Below are positions 24,644-32,092 of a stretch of DNA of 64,000 nucleotides, in pieces (the first letter of the stretch is position 1; each line of letters opens with the position of its first letter). This stretch comes from Selenomonas sp. ND2010 (GTDB lineage: Bacteria; Bacillota; Negativicutes; Selenomonadales; Selenomonadaceae), in NCBI RefSeq assembly GCF_000702005.1, contig NZ_JNKI01000002.1, positions 1-64,000 on the forward strand, in the 5' to 3' direction. The notes beneath the pieces are model-generated. The model was not told the DNA's origin and searched no databases. It worked only from the letters and a program-made list of their open reading frames with translations. The translations under genes and the position numbers were made by a program.

Positions 24644-24706
24644 TTGACATGGTGTCATTTAGAGAATATGATACAATCATCAAATAAAAAGTTACACGGT
24701 GTCATT
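24644..24706 (+). promoter_or_regulatory. TetR-type promoter/operator (copy 2)
   Basis: TTGACA (24644-24649), 17-bp spacer, TATGAT (24667-24672), with the dyad TGACATGGTGTCA (24645-24657) and downstream TTACACGGTGTCAT (24693-24706), as in copy 1. It drives the aldo-keto reductase stump and the YciI gene. Confidence 0.75.
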
Positions 24707-24730
24707 TAAAGCGCGAGAGGAGCATATATA

Positions 24731-24886
24731 ATGAGTGAGAAGAAAATGCCGAAAATAGCTTTGGGGGCCTGGTCCTGGGGGGCTGGTGCAGTTGGCGGTG
24801 ATCAGGTGTTTGGCAATCGTCTGGAAAAGGAAGATTTGCAGCCGATTTTTGACGCGGCCATGCAGAATGGACTGATAGGGGGATAA
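24731..24886 (+). pseudogene. N-terminal stump of an aldo/keto reductase
   Basis: 51 codons: MSEKKMPKIALGAWSWGAG, then LQPIFDAAMQNGLIGG and TAA. The start is that of a ~330-residue aldo/keto reductase (LGxWxWG, then F.AA...G). After MQNGL the expected WDTA..YG is missing and unrelated sequence leads straight to the YciI start. So a deletion removed over 80% of the gene but kept its promoter, which now drives the next gene. Good site GAGAGGAG upstream. Confidence 0.75.
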
Positions 24887-24890
24887 GGTT

Positions 24891-25193
24891 ATGTTTATCA
24901 TCAATCAGACACTTAAAGCAGACAAAATCCCTGCAGGTAAGGGGGAAGAACTCTTTAAGCAGCATGTGGCATGGTTCACCAGGCATTTTGAGGCAGGAAA
25001 TTTTATTCTGGTTGGGCCTTATGCCGATAAGGAAATGGCAGGCATCATGATCTCTCCGGCTGAATCCAAGGAGGCGGTGGAGAAGATTCTGCAGGAAGAT
25101 GTGTATTATGCAGATGGCCTCGCTGACTATGAAGTCCGGTCTTTCACCGCAGGCAAGGTAGCAGCAAATTTTGCTGAATTTGCAGGCCAGTGA
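24891..25193 (+). CDS. YciI-like protein
   Basis: 100 residues, ferredoxin-like alpha/beta fold of the YciI family: MFIINQTLKADKI, FKQHVAWFTRHFEAGNFILV, GPYADKEMAGIMI, and a final beta strand YEVRSFTAG. The conserved His (in KQHVAWF) and Asp (GPYAD) of the putative active site are present. The family function is not settled; some act in degradation of chlorinated or aromatic compounds. It begins five bases after the aldo/keto reductase stump and now uses the TetR-controlled promoter of that gene. Followed by a terminator. Confidence 0.85.
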   Translation: MFIINQTLKADKIPAGKGEELFKQHVAWFTRHFEAGNFILVGPYADKEMAGIMISPAESKEAVEKILQEDVYYADGLADYEVRSFTAGKVAANFAEFAGQ

Positions 25194-25204
25194 AATCCGA
25201 TAAG

Positions 25205-25252
25205 CTCTCTGTCGCGAAAGGTTCAGACCGCGTGAGACAGAGTTTTTTTTTA
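25205..25252 (+). terminator. Terminator after YciI gene
   Basis: CTCTCTGTC (25205-25213) with GAGACAGAG (25234-25242), followed by a nine-base T-run (25243-25251). Confidence 0.75.
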
Positions 25253-25259
25253 ATAATGC

Positions 25260-25290
25260 TTGACCTGAAGTTCACTTCAAGTGTTAAGGT
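25260..25290 (+). promoter_or_regulatory. MerR operator/promoter D, upstream of decarboxylase-cupin gene
   Basis: TTGACC (25260-25265), 19-bp spacer with CCTGAAGTTCACTTCAAG dyad, TAAGGT (25285-25290). The most symmetric of the five sites. Confidence 0.8.
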
Positions 25291-25329
25291 AGAAATAACC
25301 GGATATCATCGGGTAGGAAGGAGAGTCGC

Positions 25330-26208
25330 GTGAAGGGAAAGAAAATCTTGGCCGCAGCAATAGCTGCAGGCATGATCATGACAAATTTTACATTTATGGA
25401 GGCAGCTATGGCACAGACGAAAAAAGCAGTAAAGATTACACAGACCGCAGGCAGAACGCAATTAGGGGAATTTGCCCCGGATTTTGCCCGCTATAATGAT
25501 GATATTCTCTTTGGAGAGGTATGGTCAAAAAATGATGTCCTGTCCCTGCATGACCGTAGCATCGTGACGGTTTCGGCATTGGTGGCCAGCGGCATGACGG
25601 ACAGCTCTTTGAAATATCATCTGCAGTCGGCGAAGAAGAACGGCGTTACCCGTGAGGAAATGGCTGAGGTCATCACCCAGCTGGGGTTCTATGCGGGCTG
25701 GCCCAAGGCCTGGGCGGCGTTCAATCTGGCTAAGGAAGTCTATAACGAGCCAGCTACCCAGAAGACAGAGACCAAAGGAAGCGATCCTATGGATTTGGAA
25801 ACCATCAAAGAAACCAGCCTGTTCCCCGTTGGCGGTGAAAATGTCAACTATGCCCAGTATTTTGATGGCAAAAGCTATCTCCATATGGTTTCCCTCGACC
25901 AGGTAGTGATTGGCAATGTGACCTTTGAGCCGGGCTGCCGCAACCATTGGCATATCCATCATGCCGACAAAGGCGGCGGGCAGATGCTGCTGGTCACTGC
26001 CGGCCGTGGCTGGTATCAGGAATGGGGCAAGCCTGCTCAGGAATTGAAGGTGGGAGATGTCGTGCATATCCCCGCAGGTGTCAAGCACTGGCATGGCGCC
26101 GCCAAGGACTCCGCCTTCCAGCATATCGCCATCGAGGTGCCGGGCGAAAATACTTCCAATGAGTGGTGTGAGCCGGTGGAGGAAAAGGAGTATAACAAAT
26201 TGCCGTAA
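25330..26208 (+). CDS. Exported carboxymuconolactone decarboxylase - cupin fusion
   Basis: 292 residues from a GTG start (AAGGAGAG upstream). An N-terminal signal sequence, KKILAAAIAAGMIMTNFTF to AMAQ, suggests export. Residues ~45-145 are a CMD/AhpD-like domain: EFAPDFARYNDDILFGEVW, SLHDRSIVTVSALVASG and GVTREEMAEVITQLGFYAGW; no CxxC redox pair is seen. Residues ~175-275 are a cupin with HWHIHHADKGGGQML and GDVVHIPAGVKHWHG, giving the metal-binding His set. Such fusions act on small carbonyl or aromatic substrates or as antioxidants; substrate unknown. It is first in a MerR-controlled run with the flavodoxin lipoprotein and DUF362 genes. Confidence 0.88.
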   Translation: MKGKKILAAAIAAGMIMTNFTFMEAAMAQTKKAVKITQTAGRTQLGEFAPDFARYNDDILFGEVWSKNDVLSLHDRSIVTVSALVASGMTDSSLKYHLQSAKKNGVTREEMAEVITQLGFYAGWPKAWAAFNLAKEVYNEPATQKTETKGSDPMDLETIKETSLFPVGGENVNYAQYFDGKSYLHMVSLDQVVIGNVTFEPGCRNHWHIHHADKGGGQMLLVTAGRGWYQEWGKPAQELKVGDVVHIPAGVKHWHGAAKDSAFQHIAIEVPGENTSNEWCEPVEEKEYNKLP

Positions 26209-26242
26209 ATGGATATGAATGGTTGAGAAAGGAGCAAAACGC

Positions 26243-26863
26243 ATGAAGAAATTATGGATTGCCTGCTTGTCCATGCTGATGGTACTGGGGCTGATGGGTT
26301 GCGGCACGGATAATGGCAAGGCCGAGGAAAAGACACCGCCAGCGAAAACGGTGGCCCAGGCAGCTGATAATAATGCAACGGGAGATAAGATTTTAGTCGC
26401 GTATTTTTCCGCGACGGGCAACACGAAGCAACTGGCGGAGAACACCGCCAAGGCGCTGGGCGCAGATTTGTATGAAATTCGGCCGGAATCCCCCTATACG
26501 GCCGAAGACCTGAATTACAATGACGAAACCACCAGAGCCACGGTGGAGCAGAAGAACGACAGCGCCCGCCCTAAGCTGGCCGATAAGAATGCTCCTATTG
26601 CGGGCTACAAGACCATCATCCTGGCCTATCCCATCTGGTGGGCCCAGGCTCCCCGCATCATGGATACCTTCGTGGAAAGCTATGACTTTACAGGCAAGAA
26701 TATGACGGCTATCTGCACCTCCGGTGGCAGTGATATTGGCAGCAGTGCAGATTACCTGGCCAGGATTACTAAAGGCAAGGCCAACTGGAAACCGGGCAAG
26801 TTATTCAGCTCGCAGGCTGGGGCCGATGAAATCAAAGCCTGGTACAATGGTTTAGGTTTCTAA
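26243..26863 (+). CDS. Flavodoxin lipoprotein
   Basis: 206 residues. A lipoprotein signal MKKLWIACLSMLMVLGLMGC ends with the lipobox Cys20, so the protein is anchored outside the cytoplasmic membrane. The flavodoxin domain begins at ~47: ILVAYFSATGNTKQLAENTA (FMN phosphate loop), ILAYPIWWAQAPRIMDTFVE and AICTSGGSDIGSS. Flavodoxin_4-type proteins carry electrons at low potential with FMN. ATG 26243 follows AAAGGAG. Located between the decarboxylase-cupin and DUF362 genes, consistent with an extracytoplasmic redox chain. Closely related to the cytoplasmic flavodoxin at 29142. Confidence 0.9.
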   Translation: MKKLWIACLSMLMVLGLMGCGTDNGKAEEKTPPAKTVAQAADNNATGDKILVAYFSATGNTKQLAENTAKALGADLYEIRPESPYTAEDLNYNDETTRATVEQKNDSARPKLADKNAPIAGYKTIILAYPIWWAQAPRIMDTFVESYDFTGKNMTAICTSGGSDIGSSADYLARITKGKANWKPGKLFSSQAGADEIKAWYNGLGF

Positions 26864-26919
26864 ATGGCATATCATCAAGAAATTTATGAGCAGTATAGAT
26901 TGGCTGGGGGGATTGTGTA

Positions 26920-28053
26920 ATGAAGGAAAAAATGACCCGCAGGAATTTTGTAAAGCTGGCAGGTATGGCCGTTGCTATAGCTGCTTTGCCAGGGTGTGCG
27001 ACCTTTGCCGCTGATGAAAAAGGTGCAGGAGCAAATGAGCCGTTGGGGAAGGCGAAAGTCGCTGGTACCGGCGGGGAGTACTATCTTCCCTATAGGGAGC
27101 GGCAAGGGGCAGAGCCGGTGGTTTATTTTACCCGCGACCTGTCGGCGGCCGGACTGCTGAAAATCTATGACAAGGTGAAGGATAAGCTGGGCGGCAAGGT
27201 GGCTGTCAAACTGCACACGGGTGAGCCCCATGGCCCCAATATTATTCCCCGCCACTGGGTGAAAGATTTGCTGCAGAACCGCCTATCGGAGGGCACCATC
27301 ATCGAAACCAACACCTATTATGGCGGTGGCCGTGATACCACCGAGAAACACCGGGAGACACTGAAGACCAATGGCTGGACGGATTTCACCACGGTGGATA
27401 TCATCGATGCAGAAGGTACGGCCATGTTGCCGGTGCCAAATGGCAAGTGGTTCACAGAGATGTCCGTGGGCAAGGATATGCTGAAGTACGACTCGCTTTT
27501 GACCTTGACGCATTTCAAAGGGCATGCTATGGGCGGTTTTGGCGGCTCCAATAAAAATCTCGGCATTGGCTGTGCGGATGGAAAAATCGGTAAGAAGATG
27601 ATTCATGCCGGAGAAAGCGGTTCCCAGTGGGGTGTGACTAATGAGGAGTTCATGGAGCGCATGACAGAATCCACTCAGGCAACGGTCACGCATTTCAAGG
27701 ACAAGATTGCCTTCATCAATGTGATGCGCAATATGAGTGTGGATTGTGACTGCGCCGGTACCTCGGCTCAGCCTGTCGTCACGCCGGATATTGGCATTGT
27801 GGCCTCCCTGGATATCCTGGCTGCGGACCAGGCTTGTGTGGACTGTGTCTACGCCCTGCCGGAGGAAAGCAAGCATGATTTGGTGGAGCGCATGGAATCC
27901 CGTCATAGCATGCGCCAACTGACCTATATGAAGGAAATGGGCATGGGCAATGACCGCTATCAGCTGATTGACCTTGATAATGGCGACAAAGTGATCACGG
28001 CTGCCGAAGCCGTAAAGGATATCAAGGGAACCTGGGGAACAGGCCAAGCTTGA
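26920..28053 (+). CDS. DUF362 family protein with Tat signal
   Basis: 377 residues. The twin-arginine motif TRRNFVKLAG (residues 5-14) and a hydrophobic run ending LPGC indicate Tat export, possibly as a lipoprotein; Tat use suggests a cofactor loaded inside. The DUF362 body has VVYFTRDLSAAGLLKIYD, GKVAVKLHTGEPHGPNIIP, TNTYYGGGRDTTEKHRET, HFKGHAMGGFGGSNKNLGIG and DCDCAGTSAQPVV, with conserved His/Cys. Many relatives carry a ferredoxin domain; here only scattered Cys (DCDCAG, ACVDCVY) are present. Likely the redox partner of the flavodoxin lipoprotein 56 bases upstream. Operator E begins near its last codons. Confidence 0.88.
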   Translation: MKEKMTRRNFVKLAGMAVAIAALPGCATFAADEKGAGANEPLGKAKVAGTGGEYYLPYRERQGAEPVVYFTRDLSAAGLLKIYDKVKDKLGGKVAVKLHTGEPHGPNIIPRHWVKDLLQNRLSEGTIIETNTYYGGGRDTTEKHRETLKTNGWTDFTTVDIIDAEGTAMLPVPNGKWFTEMSVGKDMLKYDSLLTLTHFKGHAMGGFGGSNKNLGIGCADGKIGKKMIHAGESGSQWGVTNEEFMERMTESTQATVTHFKDKIAFINVMRNMSVDCDCAGTSAQPVVTPDIGIVASLDILAADQACVDCVYALPEESKHDLVERMESRHSMRQLTYMKEMGMGNDRYQLIDLDNGDKVITAAEAVKDIKGTWGTGQA

Positions 28054-28080
28054 CTTAAAGTTCACTCGAAGTGTTAGAGT
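28050..28080 (+). promoter_or_regulatory. MerR operator/promoter E, upstream of DUF3737 stump
   Basis: TTGACT (28050-28055), 19-bp spacer with CTTAAAGTTCACTCGAAG dyad, TAGAGT (28075-28080). It overlaps the stop of the DUF362 gene and drives the DUF3737 - DUF4405 - flavodoxin unit. Confidence 0.8.
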
Positions 28081-28128
28081 GGATTTTAGCAGGAAAAATT
28101 TATTATTTAAGCAGGAAGGTAAGGGAAA

Positions 28129-28428
28129 ATGGACGTATATAAAGAACGGGCTTTGTATGGCAAAACGGGGGTACAACTGATTGCTTGCCGTTTTGATGGT
28201 CCAGCAGATGGGGAAAGCGCGCTGAAGGAGAGCCGCGACATTGAGTTTCAGGACTGCTTTTTCAATCTGCGCTATCCCTTTTGGCATGCGCAGAACGTGA
28301 CCGTCAGGGACAGCATCAAGAATCCAAAGTCCGGTACAATCAAAGTGATGGGCGTGAAGGAAATCATTAGGGATGATGTGGATGCCAAAGGCCGCATCGT
28401 TCTTGCCGAAGAATCTCATTGCGCCTGA
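28129..28428 (+). pseudogene. DUF3737 protein with large internal deletion
   Basis: 99 codons in frame. The N-terminal 60 residues are normal for the family (LIACRFDGPADGESALKESR, CFFNLRYPFWHAQNVTV). The sequence then jumps directly to the family's C-terminus (DSIKNPKSGTIKVMG, KEIIRDDVDAKGRIVLAEES). A complete DUF3737 protein is about 280 residues with a right-handed beta-helix, so roughly 180 residues are gone. The family contains repeated WHA.NV.V.DS units, so recombination between repeats could have joined the ends cleanly. The reading frame is preserved; a stable product is doubtful. Confidence 0.75.
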
Positions 28429-28442
28429 GGGAGTGTAGGCCT

Positions 28443-29117
28443 ATGAATTACCGGAGCATAAATCGGCGCATGGCCGTAACGGCGCTTTTGCCGTTGCTGT
28501 TTGTGCTGACCATGAGTTTTCACTATATCCCCAAGCTGCTGCATGAAACCATAGGCGTAGTCTGGTTCCTGCTGGCAGGCGTTCATCTCTATCAGAATCG
28601 TCACTGGCTGAAAAGCTTGCGGCAGGGCAAATGGAATTTTCGGCGGGCTTTGGGCACGGTCATTGATATATTGCTGATTGCCGTGGTGCTGGTGACTGTG
28701 TTTGCCGGTCTTGGCATATCCAACTTCCTGCTGAAAGATATCATGCCGCTGGAAATCCAGCGCAGCATTGTCATTCATCAGTATCATGTGTCCCTGCCCT
28801 ATGCCCTGTTGATTTTATGCGGCCTCCATTGGGGGCTGCATTTCAAAGGCTGGCTGGGGCAGTGGCAAAAGGTCTTTGACTGGAAACTGTCTGCTGTGGC
28901 TAAACGGGCAGTTGTGGCAGCTTTGAGTCTGGCGGCGCTCAGTGCAGGGATTTATGCGTCCTTCCTGAACCGCATCGGCGACCGCCTGCTGATGAAACAT
29001 ATCTTTGCCACGGCAGCCACCAACGAACCGGCGGTCATCTATGTACTGCTGCTCTGTGGAACTATCGGACTCTATGTTTTGCTGGGAGCCGCATTGCAGC
29101 GCTATCTAAAAGCATGA
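28443..29117 (+). CDS. DUF4405 (cytochrome b-like) membrane protein
   Basis: 224 residues with about five transmembrane segments: TALLPLLFVLTMSFHYIP, IGVVWFLLAGVHLY, VIDILLIAVVLVTVFAGLG, LPYALLILCGLHWGLHF and VIYVLLLCGTIGLYVLLG. Paired His residues within helices (HETIG, GVHLYQNRHW, HQYHVSLPY, LHWGLHF) resemble the bis-heme pattern of cytochrome-b-type subunits. Start ATG 28443 follows GAGGGAG and is 14 bases after the DUF3737 stop. With the following flavodoxin it may form a membrane electron-transfer step in the MerR regulon; heme binding is inferred. Confidence 0.82.
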   Translation: MNYRSINRRMAVTALLPLLFVLTMSFHYIPKLLHETIGVVWFLLAGVHLYQNRHWLKSLRQGKWNFRRALGTVIDILLIAVVLVTVFAGLGISNFLLKDIMPLEIQRSIVIHQYHVSLPYALLILCGLHWGLHFKGWLGQWQKVFDWKLSAVAKRAVVAALSLAALSAGIYASFLNRIGDRLLMKHIFATAATNEPAVIYVLLLCGTIGLYVLLGAALQRYLKA

Positions 29118-29141
29118 ACATTTGATATGGGAGGTAATCAC

Positions 29142-29618
29142 ATGAGTAAGAAATTAGTTGCCTATTTTTCCGCTAGCGGTGTAACGGCAAAGGCTGCCAA
29201 GAACCTTGCCGAGGCGGCTGGGGCAGATTTATTTGAAATCAAGCCGGAAGTGCCCTATACCCAGGCTGATTTGGATTGGCATGATAAAAATTCCCGCAGC
29301 TCCGTGGAGATGCGGGATAGTAAATCTCGTCCGCAGATTGCGGCAGGTGATGCCAGGATTGCGGACTATGATGTGATATTTGTGGGCTTTCCCATCTGGT
29401 GGTATGTGGCGCCCACCATCATTAACACATTCCTGGAAAGCTATGATTTTGCCGGCAAGACCATTATTCTCTTCGCCACCTCCGGCGGCAGCGGCTTTGG
29501 CAAGGCCGTGGAAGGACTGAAAGGAAGCGTGGCAGACAGTACCGCTATCCGGGAAGGCAAGCTGCTGAATGGGAATCCTTCGGTTGCTGACCTTAAAAAC
29601 TGGGTGGAGAGCTTATAA
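29142..29618 (+). CDS. Flavodoxin
   Basis: 158 residues, cytoplasmic. SKKLVAYFSASGVTAKAAKN is the FMN phosphate loop; VIFVGFPIWWYVAPTIINTF and FATSGGSGFGKAVEGL are the FMN ring loops. Same subfamily as the lipoprotein at 26243 (shared PIWW.AP.I..TF.ESYDF pattern) without the signal. ATG 29142 follows GGGAGG. Last gene of the operator E unit, ahead of a terminator at 29633. Confidence 0.92.
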   Translation: MSKKLVAYFSASGVTAKAAKNLAEAAGADLFEIKPEVPYTQADLDWHDKNSRSSVEMRDSKSRPQIAAGDARIADYDVIFVGFPIWWYVAPTIINTFLESYDFAGKTIILFATSGGSGFGKAVEGLKGSVADSTAIREGKLLNGNPSVADLKNWVESL

Positions 29619-29632
29619 GCGTGACAAGCATC

Positions 29633-29667
29633 AGGCAATGTGCATGAAATATGTGCATTGCCTTTTG
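29633..29667 (+). terminator. Terminator after flavodoxin operon
   Basis: AGGCAATGTGCAT (29633-29645) pairs with ATGTGCATTGCCT (29651-29663) and is followed by TTTTG. Confidence 0.8.
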
Positions 29668-29763
29668 TCGTTGGGGAGGCAGGTAATTGGACGGTGAAAA
29701 TTGAATTATACAATCGGAAGATGGAGTTCAAAAGCGTATAAGTGGAATAGGAGCGTGGTGGAT

Positions 29764-30525
29764 ATGAGGAAATTTTTTCGCATGAGAGCAAAACTGGCTT
29801 TATCATTGGCATGTATGCTATGTTTTACGGCCTCCACGACTATGGCAGAAGAGAAGGTGATTCCCTATCCGGCTGGGCTTGATACGGTTACAGAAGGTGC
29901 TTCATCTGCCCCAGCCGAAATAAATCATAAGAATTCACCGTATTTTACAAAAATGGATTTCTACAACATGGAAAGTATCCCGGGACGCCGTATTGTACTT
30001 TCCCACTATAAGACCTATCAACAGGCAAGAGAGTATACCTGTGGCCCAGCAGCTGCCTTGACCGTGCTTTATTGGTATGGGAACAGGGATTATGATGAAA
30101 TGAGCTTGACAAAGGCTATGAAAACCCAGGGGTATCCGATCGGTACCGGGCTTAGAAATATGGTTGAATTCTTTAAAGGAATCGGTTGGGAAGTGCACAG
30201 CAGTCTGAATAGCGATAAACTTAGCCGCTATGAGGATTTCCGTACCTTTATCCTGGAGTCGCTGGCTCATGGGAAACCGGTGTTGGTGGAAAATATAGAG
30301 TGGGGCGGTCATTGGCGGGCTATTATTGGCTATGACAACATGGGCACGAAGTCAATGCTGGATGATATGCTCATTTTTGCAGATCCTTACGATACTTGTG
30401 ACCATAAACAGGATGGATACACAGCTGGTAATGCTACAAAATTCTACTCCATGTGGTTTGACCATTCTATGTTGCCTGAGAAGGAGCGTTATCAGCCCTG
30501 GATTATAGCTTATCCGAAGAAATAA
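29764..30525 (+). CDS. Exported C39-like papain-fold peptidase
   Basis: 253 residues with a signal peptide (KLALSLACMLCFTASTTMA). The peptidase core has the catalytic Cys93 in YTCGPAAALTVLYWYG, His183 in GGHWRAIIGYDN and Asp207 in IFADPYDT; YPIGTGLRNMVEFFKGIGWE is the usual middle section. Peptidase_C39_2-type proteins are secreted or cell-wall cysteine proteases; the role in this cell is unknown, and it is not next to a bacteriocin transporter. ATG 29764 follows AGGAG (29748-29752); upstream starts at 29701 would place a charged segment before the signal. Convergent with the ArsC-like gene. Confidence 0.85.
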   Translation: MRKFFRMRAKLALSLACMLCFTASTTMAEEKVIPYPAGLDTVTEGASSAPAEINHKNSPYFTKMDFYNMESIPGRRIVLSHYKTYQQAREYTCGPAAALTVLYWYGNRDYDEMSLTKAMKTQGYPIGTGLRNMVEFFKGIGWEVHSSLNSDKLSRYEDFRTFILESLAHGKPVLVENIEWGGHWRAIIGYDNMGTKSMLDDMLIFADPYDTCDHKQDGYTAGNATKFYSMWFDHSMLPEKERYQPWIIAYPKK

Positions 30526-30530
30526 AATAC

Positions 30531-30869
30531 TTATTGCCAGCTCTTCCAAATATCCGGCTCATAGCCCAAGGTGGAATCTTTGCCGTTTCGCACGACAGGG
30601 GTTTTTATAACCTGCTGGTTCTCAAGAATTGTTTCCAGCTTGTCCGCCATATAGTTGACACGGGCTAGTGCATCCTTGTCCTTGCACTCTGGATTGATCA
30701 TGCCATCGATTTCACCATGGGCCTTGGCTACGGACTGAAACTCGCCTTTGCTCATGCCCTTGTCCAGAATATCGATAAACTGGAATTTTATTCCGCGTTC
30801 TTTGAAGAATCGCTGTGCTTTCTTGGTATCGTTACATTTCTTGGTGCCGAAAATCTGGATATTCATCAT
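30531..30869 (-). CDS. ArsC/Spx family protein (thioredoxin-fold)
   Basis: 112 residues. MNIQIFGTKKCNDTKKAQRF carries a single Cys (KKCNDTKKA), not the CxxC of Spx, so it is of the ArsC-like/YffB type. FFKERGIKFQFIDI and ENQQVIKTPVVRNGKDSTLG complete the fold, including the cis-Pro TPV. Likely a thiol oxidoreductase or a glutathione/low-molecular-thiol-linked reductase; arsenate as substrate is not supported by context. Its ATG overlaps the stop of the upstream DUF5662 gene (ATGA), so the two are translated together. Confidence 0.85.
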   Translation of the reverse strand: MMNIQIFGTKKCNDTKKAQRFFKERGIKFQFIDILDKGMSKGEFQSVAKAHGEIDGMINPECKDKDALARVNYMADKLETILENQQVIKTPVVRNGKDSTLGYEPDIWKSWQ

Positions 30870-31441
30870 TTTCCCTCTTTCATGATTTTGTTATAAATGG
30901 CCTGGGTGGTTTTGGGCCGCAGTAAGGTCAAATCCTCTGTCTGGGCCAGCTGGCTGAGGATTGTTTCCACAAAGACCTGCATATTGGGGCTCATGCCAAT
31001 ACCGTCAGCACACTTATTTTGCCACCATTCGTATTCTGCCTGAAAGGTGAACTTATCCCGCCCATAGGCTTTACCTGCTCCCAGACAGTCGCAAATCAAT
31101 TCTACGGCATATTTGTATGGCATATCCTGGGGATAGGCGCCATGGTCAAAATTATCCCACCAAGCCTCATAATGATGAAGATTTCGCCCATGATGATGAA
31201 TCCAAGCCATGGAAAGGCCGTTATTTTTCTGCTTGCAGATTTTTATGGGAGAAACCTTGCCGTTGTAGTATTTTACGCTTTCCACAAACTCCATGGGCGA
31301 GAATTTTGACCAGTCATGCATAAATCCCTGCCAAGGGATTCCCGCAATACAGCAAAAGCGAAATACCCAGTATTTATGGCGAAGGATCATCCAGGTATGA
31401 CCACAGACTCGTTTTATCAGATGCACAAGCAAAGCCTCCAA
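30866..31441 (-). CDS. DUF5662 family protein
   Basis: 191 residues, matching DUF5662 by HLIKRVCGHTWMILRHKYWV, GFMHDWSKFSPMEF and AWIHHHGRNLHHYEAWWDNF. The HDxSKFS and HHHxRNxHH motifs hint at an HD-type metal site, but no activity is established. Cytoplasmic, no signal. Upstream partner of the ArsC-like gene in a two-gene operon. A bidirectional terminator separates its promoter region from the cupin gene. Some relatives are annotated catalase in databases without support from motifs seen here. Confidence 0.8.
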   Translation of the reverse strand: MEALLVHLIKRVCGHTWMILRHKYWVFRFCCIAGIPWQGFMHDWSKFSPMEFVESVKYYNGKVSPIKICKQKNNGLSMAWIHHHGRNLHHYEAWWDNFDHGAYPQDMPYKYAVELICDCLGAGKAYGRDKFTFQAEYEWWQNKCADGIGMSPNMQVFVETILSQLAQTEDLTLLRPKTTQAIYNKIMKEGK

Positions 31442-31519
31442 CTTTTGATACTAATTCTGAATCAAGTATAAGGTGGTTTTTTTGTAACGTCAAATGTCAT
31501 AATGGATTATCGCAAAAAT

Positions 31520-31570
31520 AAAGCCAGCAATAAGGCAGATATCTCAATCTGTGCTTATTGCTGGCTTTTC
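31520..31570. terminator. Long stem-loop terminator after the cupin gene
   Basis: AAAGCCAGCAATAAGGCAGAT (31520-31540) against a near-perfect complement ending GCTTATTGCTGGCTTT (31553-31568). On the minus strand it ends the cupin gene. Confidence 0.75.
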
Positions 31571-31590
31571 CGATTGAATCGGTGCAAATA

Positions 31591-31947
31591 TTACTGTTCT
31601 ACTACAGCATCGCCTGCGGTATATTCCTCCAAGGAGTTTTCCCGCACCTGAATGCAGATGAAGCTGATGCCTTCATTGGCAGCCGCAGAGAATTGACGCC
31701 GCGCAGCCGGAGCAATGCGCAGCCAATCGCCAGCTGCGAGTTCTACGGTCTGCCCGTCAATCACAGCTGTGCCCTTACCGGCCGTGACGAAGTAAATCTC
31801 CTCGTTTTTCTTGTGGTAGTGTACAAAGGGAACACCGGCTCCGGCGGGCAGGTTGTTGACGCTGATTTCTGCCCCCGTCAGATTCAATTTGTCATGCAGC
31901 TCAGTTCTCGCATCGCTGGCCACAGTGATTTTGTTAAAATTTGCCAT
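31591..31947 (-). CDS. Cupin domain protein
   Basis: 118 residues, single small cupin: VPFVHYHKKNEEIYFVTAGK (motif 1 with His, His and Glu), GDWLRIAPAARRQFSA (motif 2). Metal-binding His/Glu set present. ATG 31947 is preferred to an upstream ATG because GAAGGAAAA lies before it. Divergent from the Rrf2 regulator, and two 21-bp dyads (31973-31993, 32015-32035) lie in its promoter region, so it is probably the main Rrf2 target. Small cupins of this kind bind metal and may detoxify carbonyls or act as isomerases; substrate unknown. Confidence 0.85.
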   Translation of the reverse strand: MANFNKITVASDARTELHDKLNLTGAEISVNNLPAGAGVPFVHYHKKNEEIYFVTAGKGTAVIDGQTVELAAGDWLRIAPAARRQFSAAANEGISFICIQVRENSLEEYTAGDAVVEQ

Positions 31948-31972
31948 TTGATTTTCCTTCAATGAGTTTGTG

Positions 31973-32035
31973 TTGTAATGATATCGATTACAATAAGATA
32001 ATAGCATTGCATTGATGTAATGTCAATGGTTACAA
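31973..32035. promoter_or_regulatory. Two 21-bp dyads, likely Rrf2 operators (1 and 2)
   Basis: TTGTAATGATATCGATTACAA (in part; 31973-31993) and ATGTAAT-N7-GTTACAA (32015-32035). Shared pattern TGTAAT-N7-(G/A)TTACA. They lie upstream of the cupin gene. A third copy is at 32110-32130. Confidence 0.75.
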
Positions 32036-32092
32036 TAAAAAATCTTGCGGCACATGATTTCCTCATTGTCATAGGCTGATGGGGGATTTTGG

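Noticed and set aside
25525-26451. 308-codon antisense frame over the decarboxylase-cupin gene
   Set aside because: Same reason; covers the signal sequence of the next gene.
27283-28419. 378-codon antisense frame over DUF362 and DUF3737
   Set aside because: Crosses two sense genes and operator E; composition is that of a shadow.
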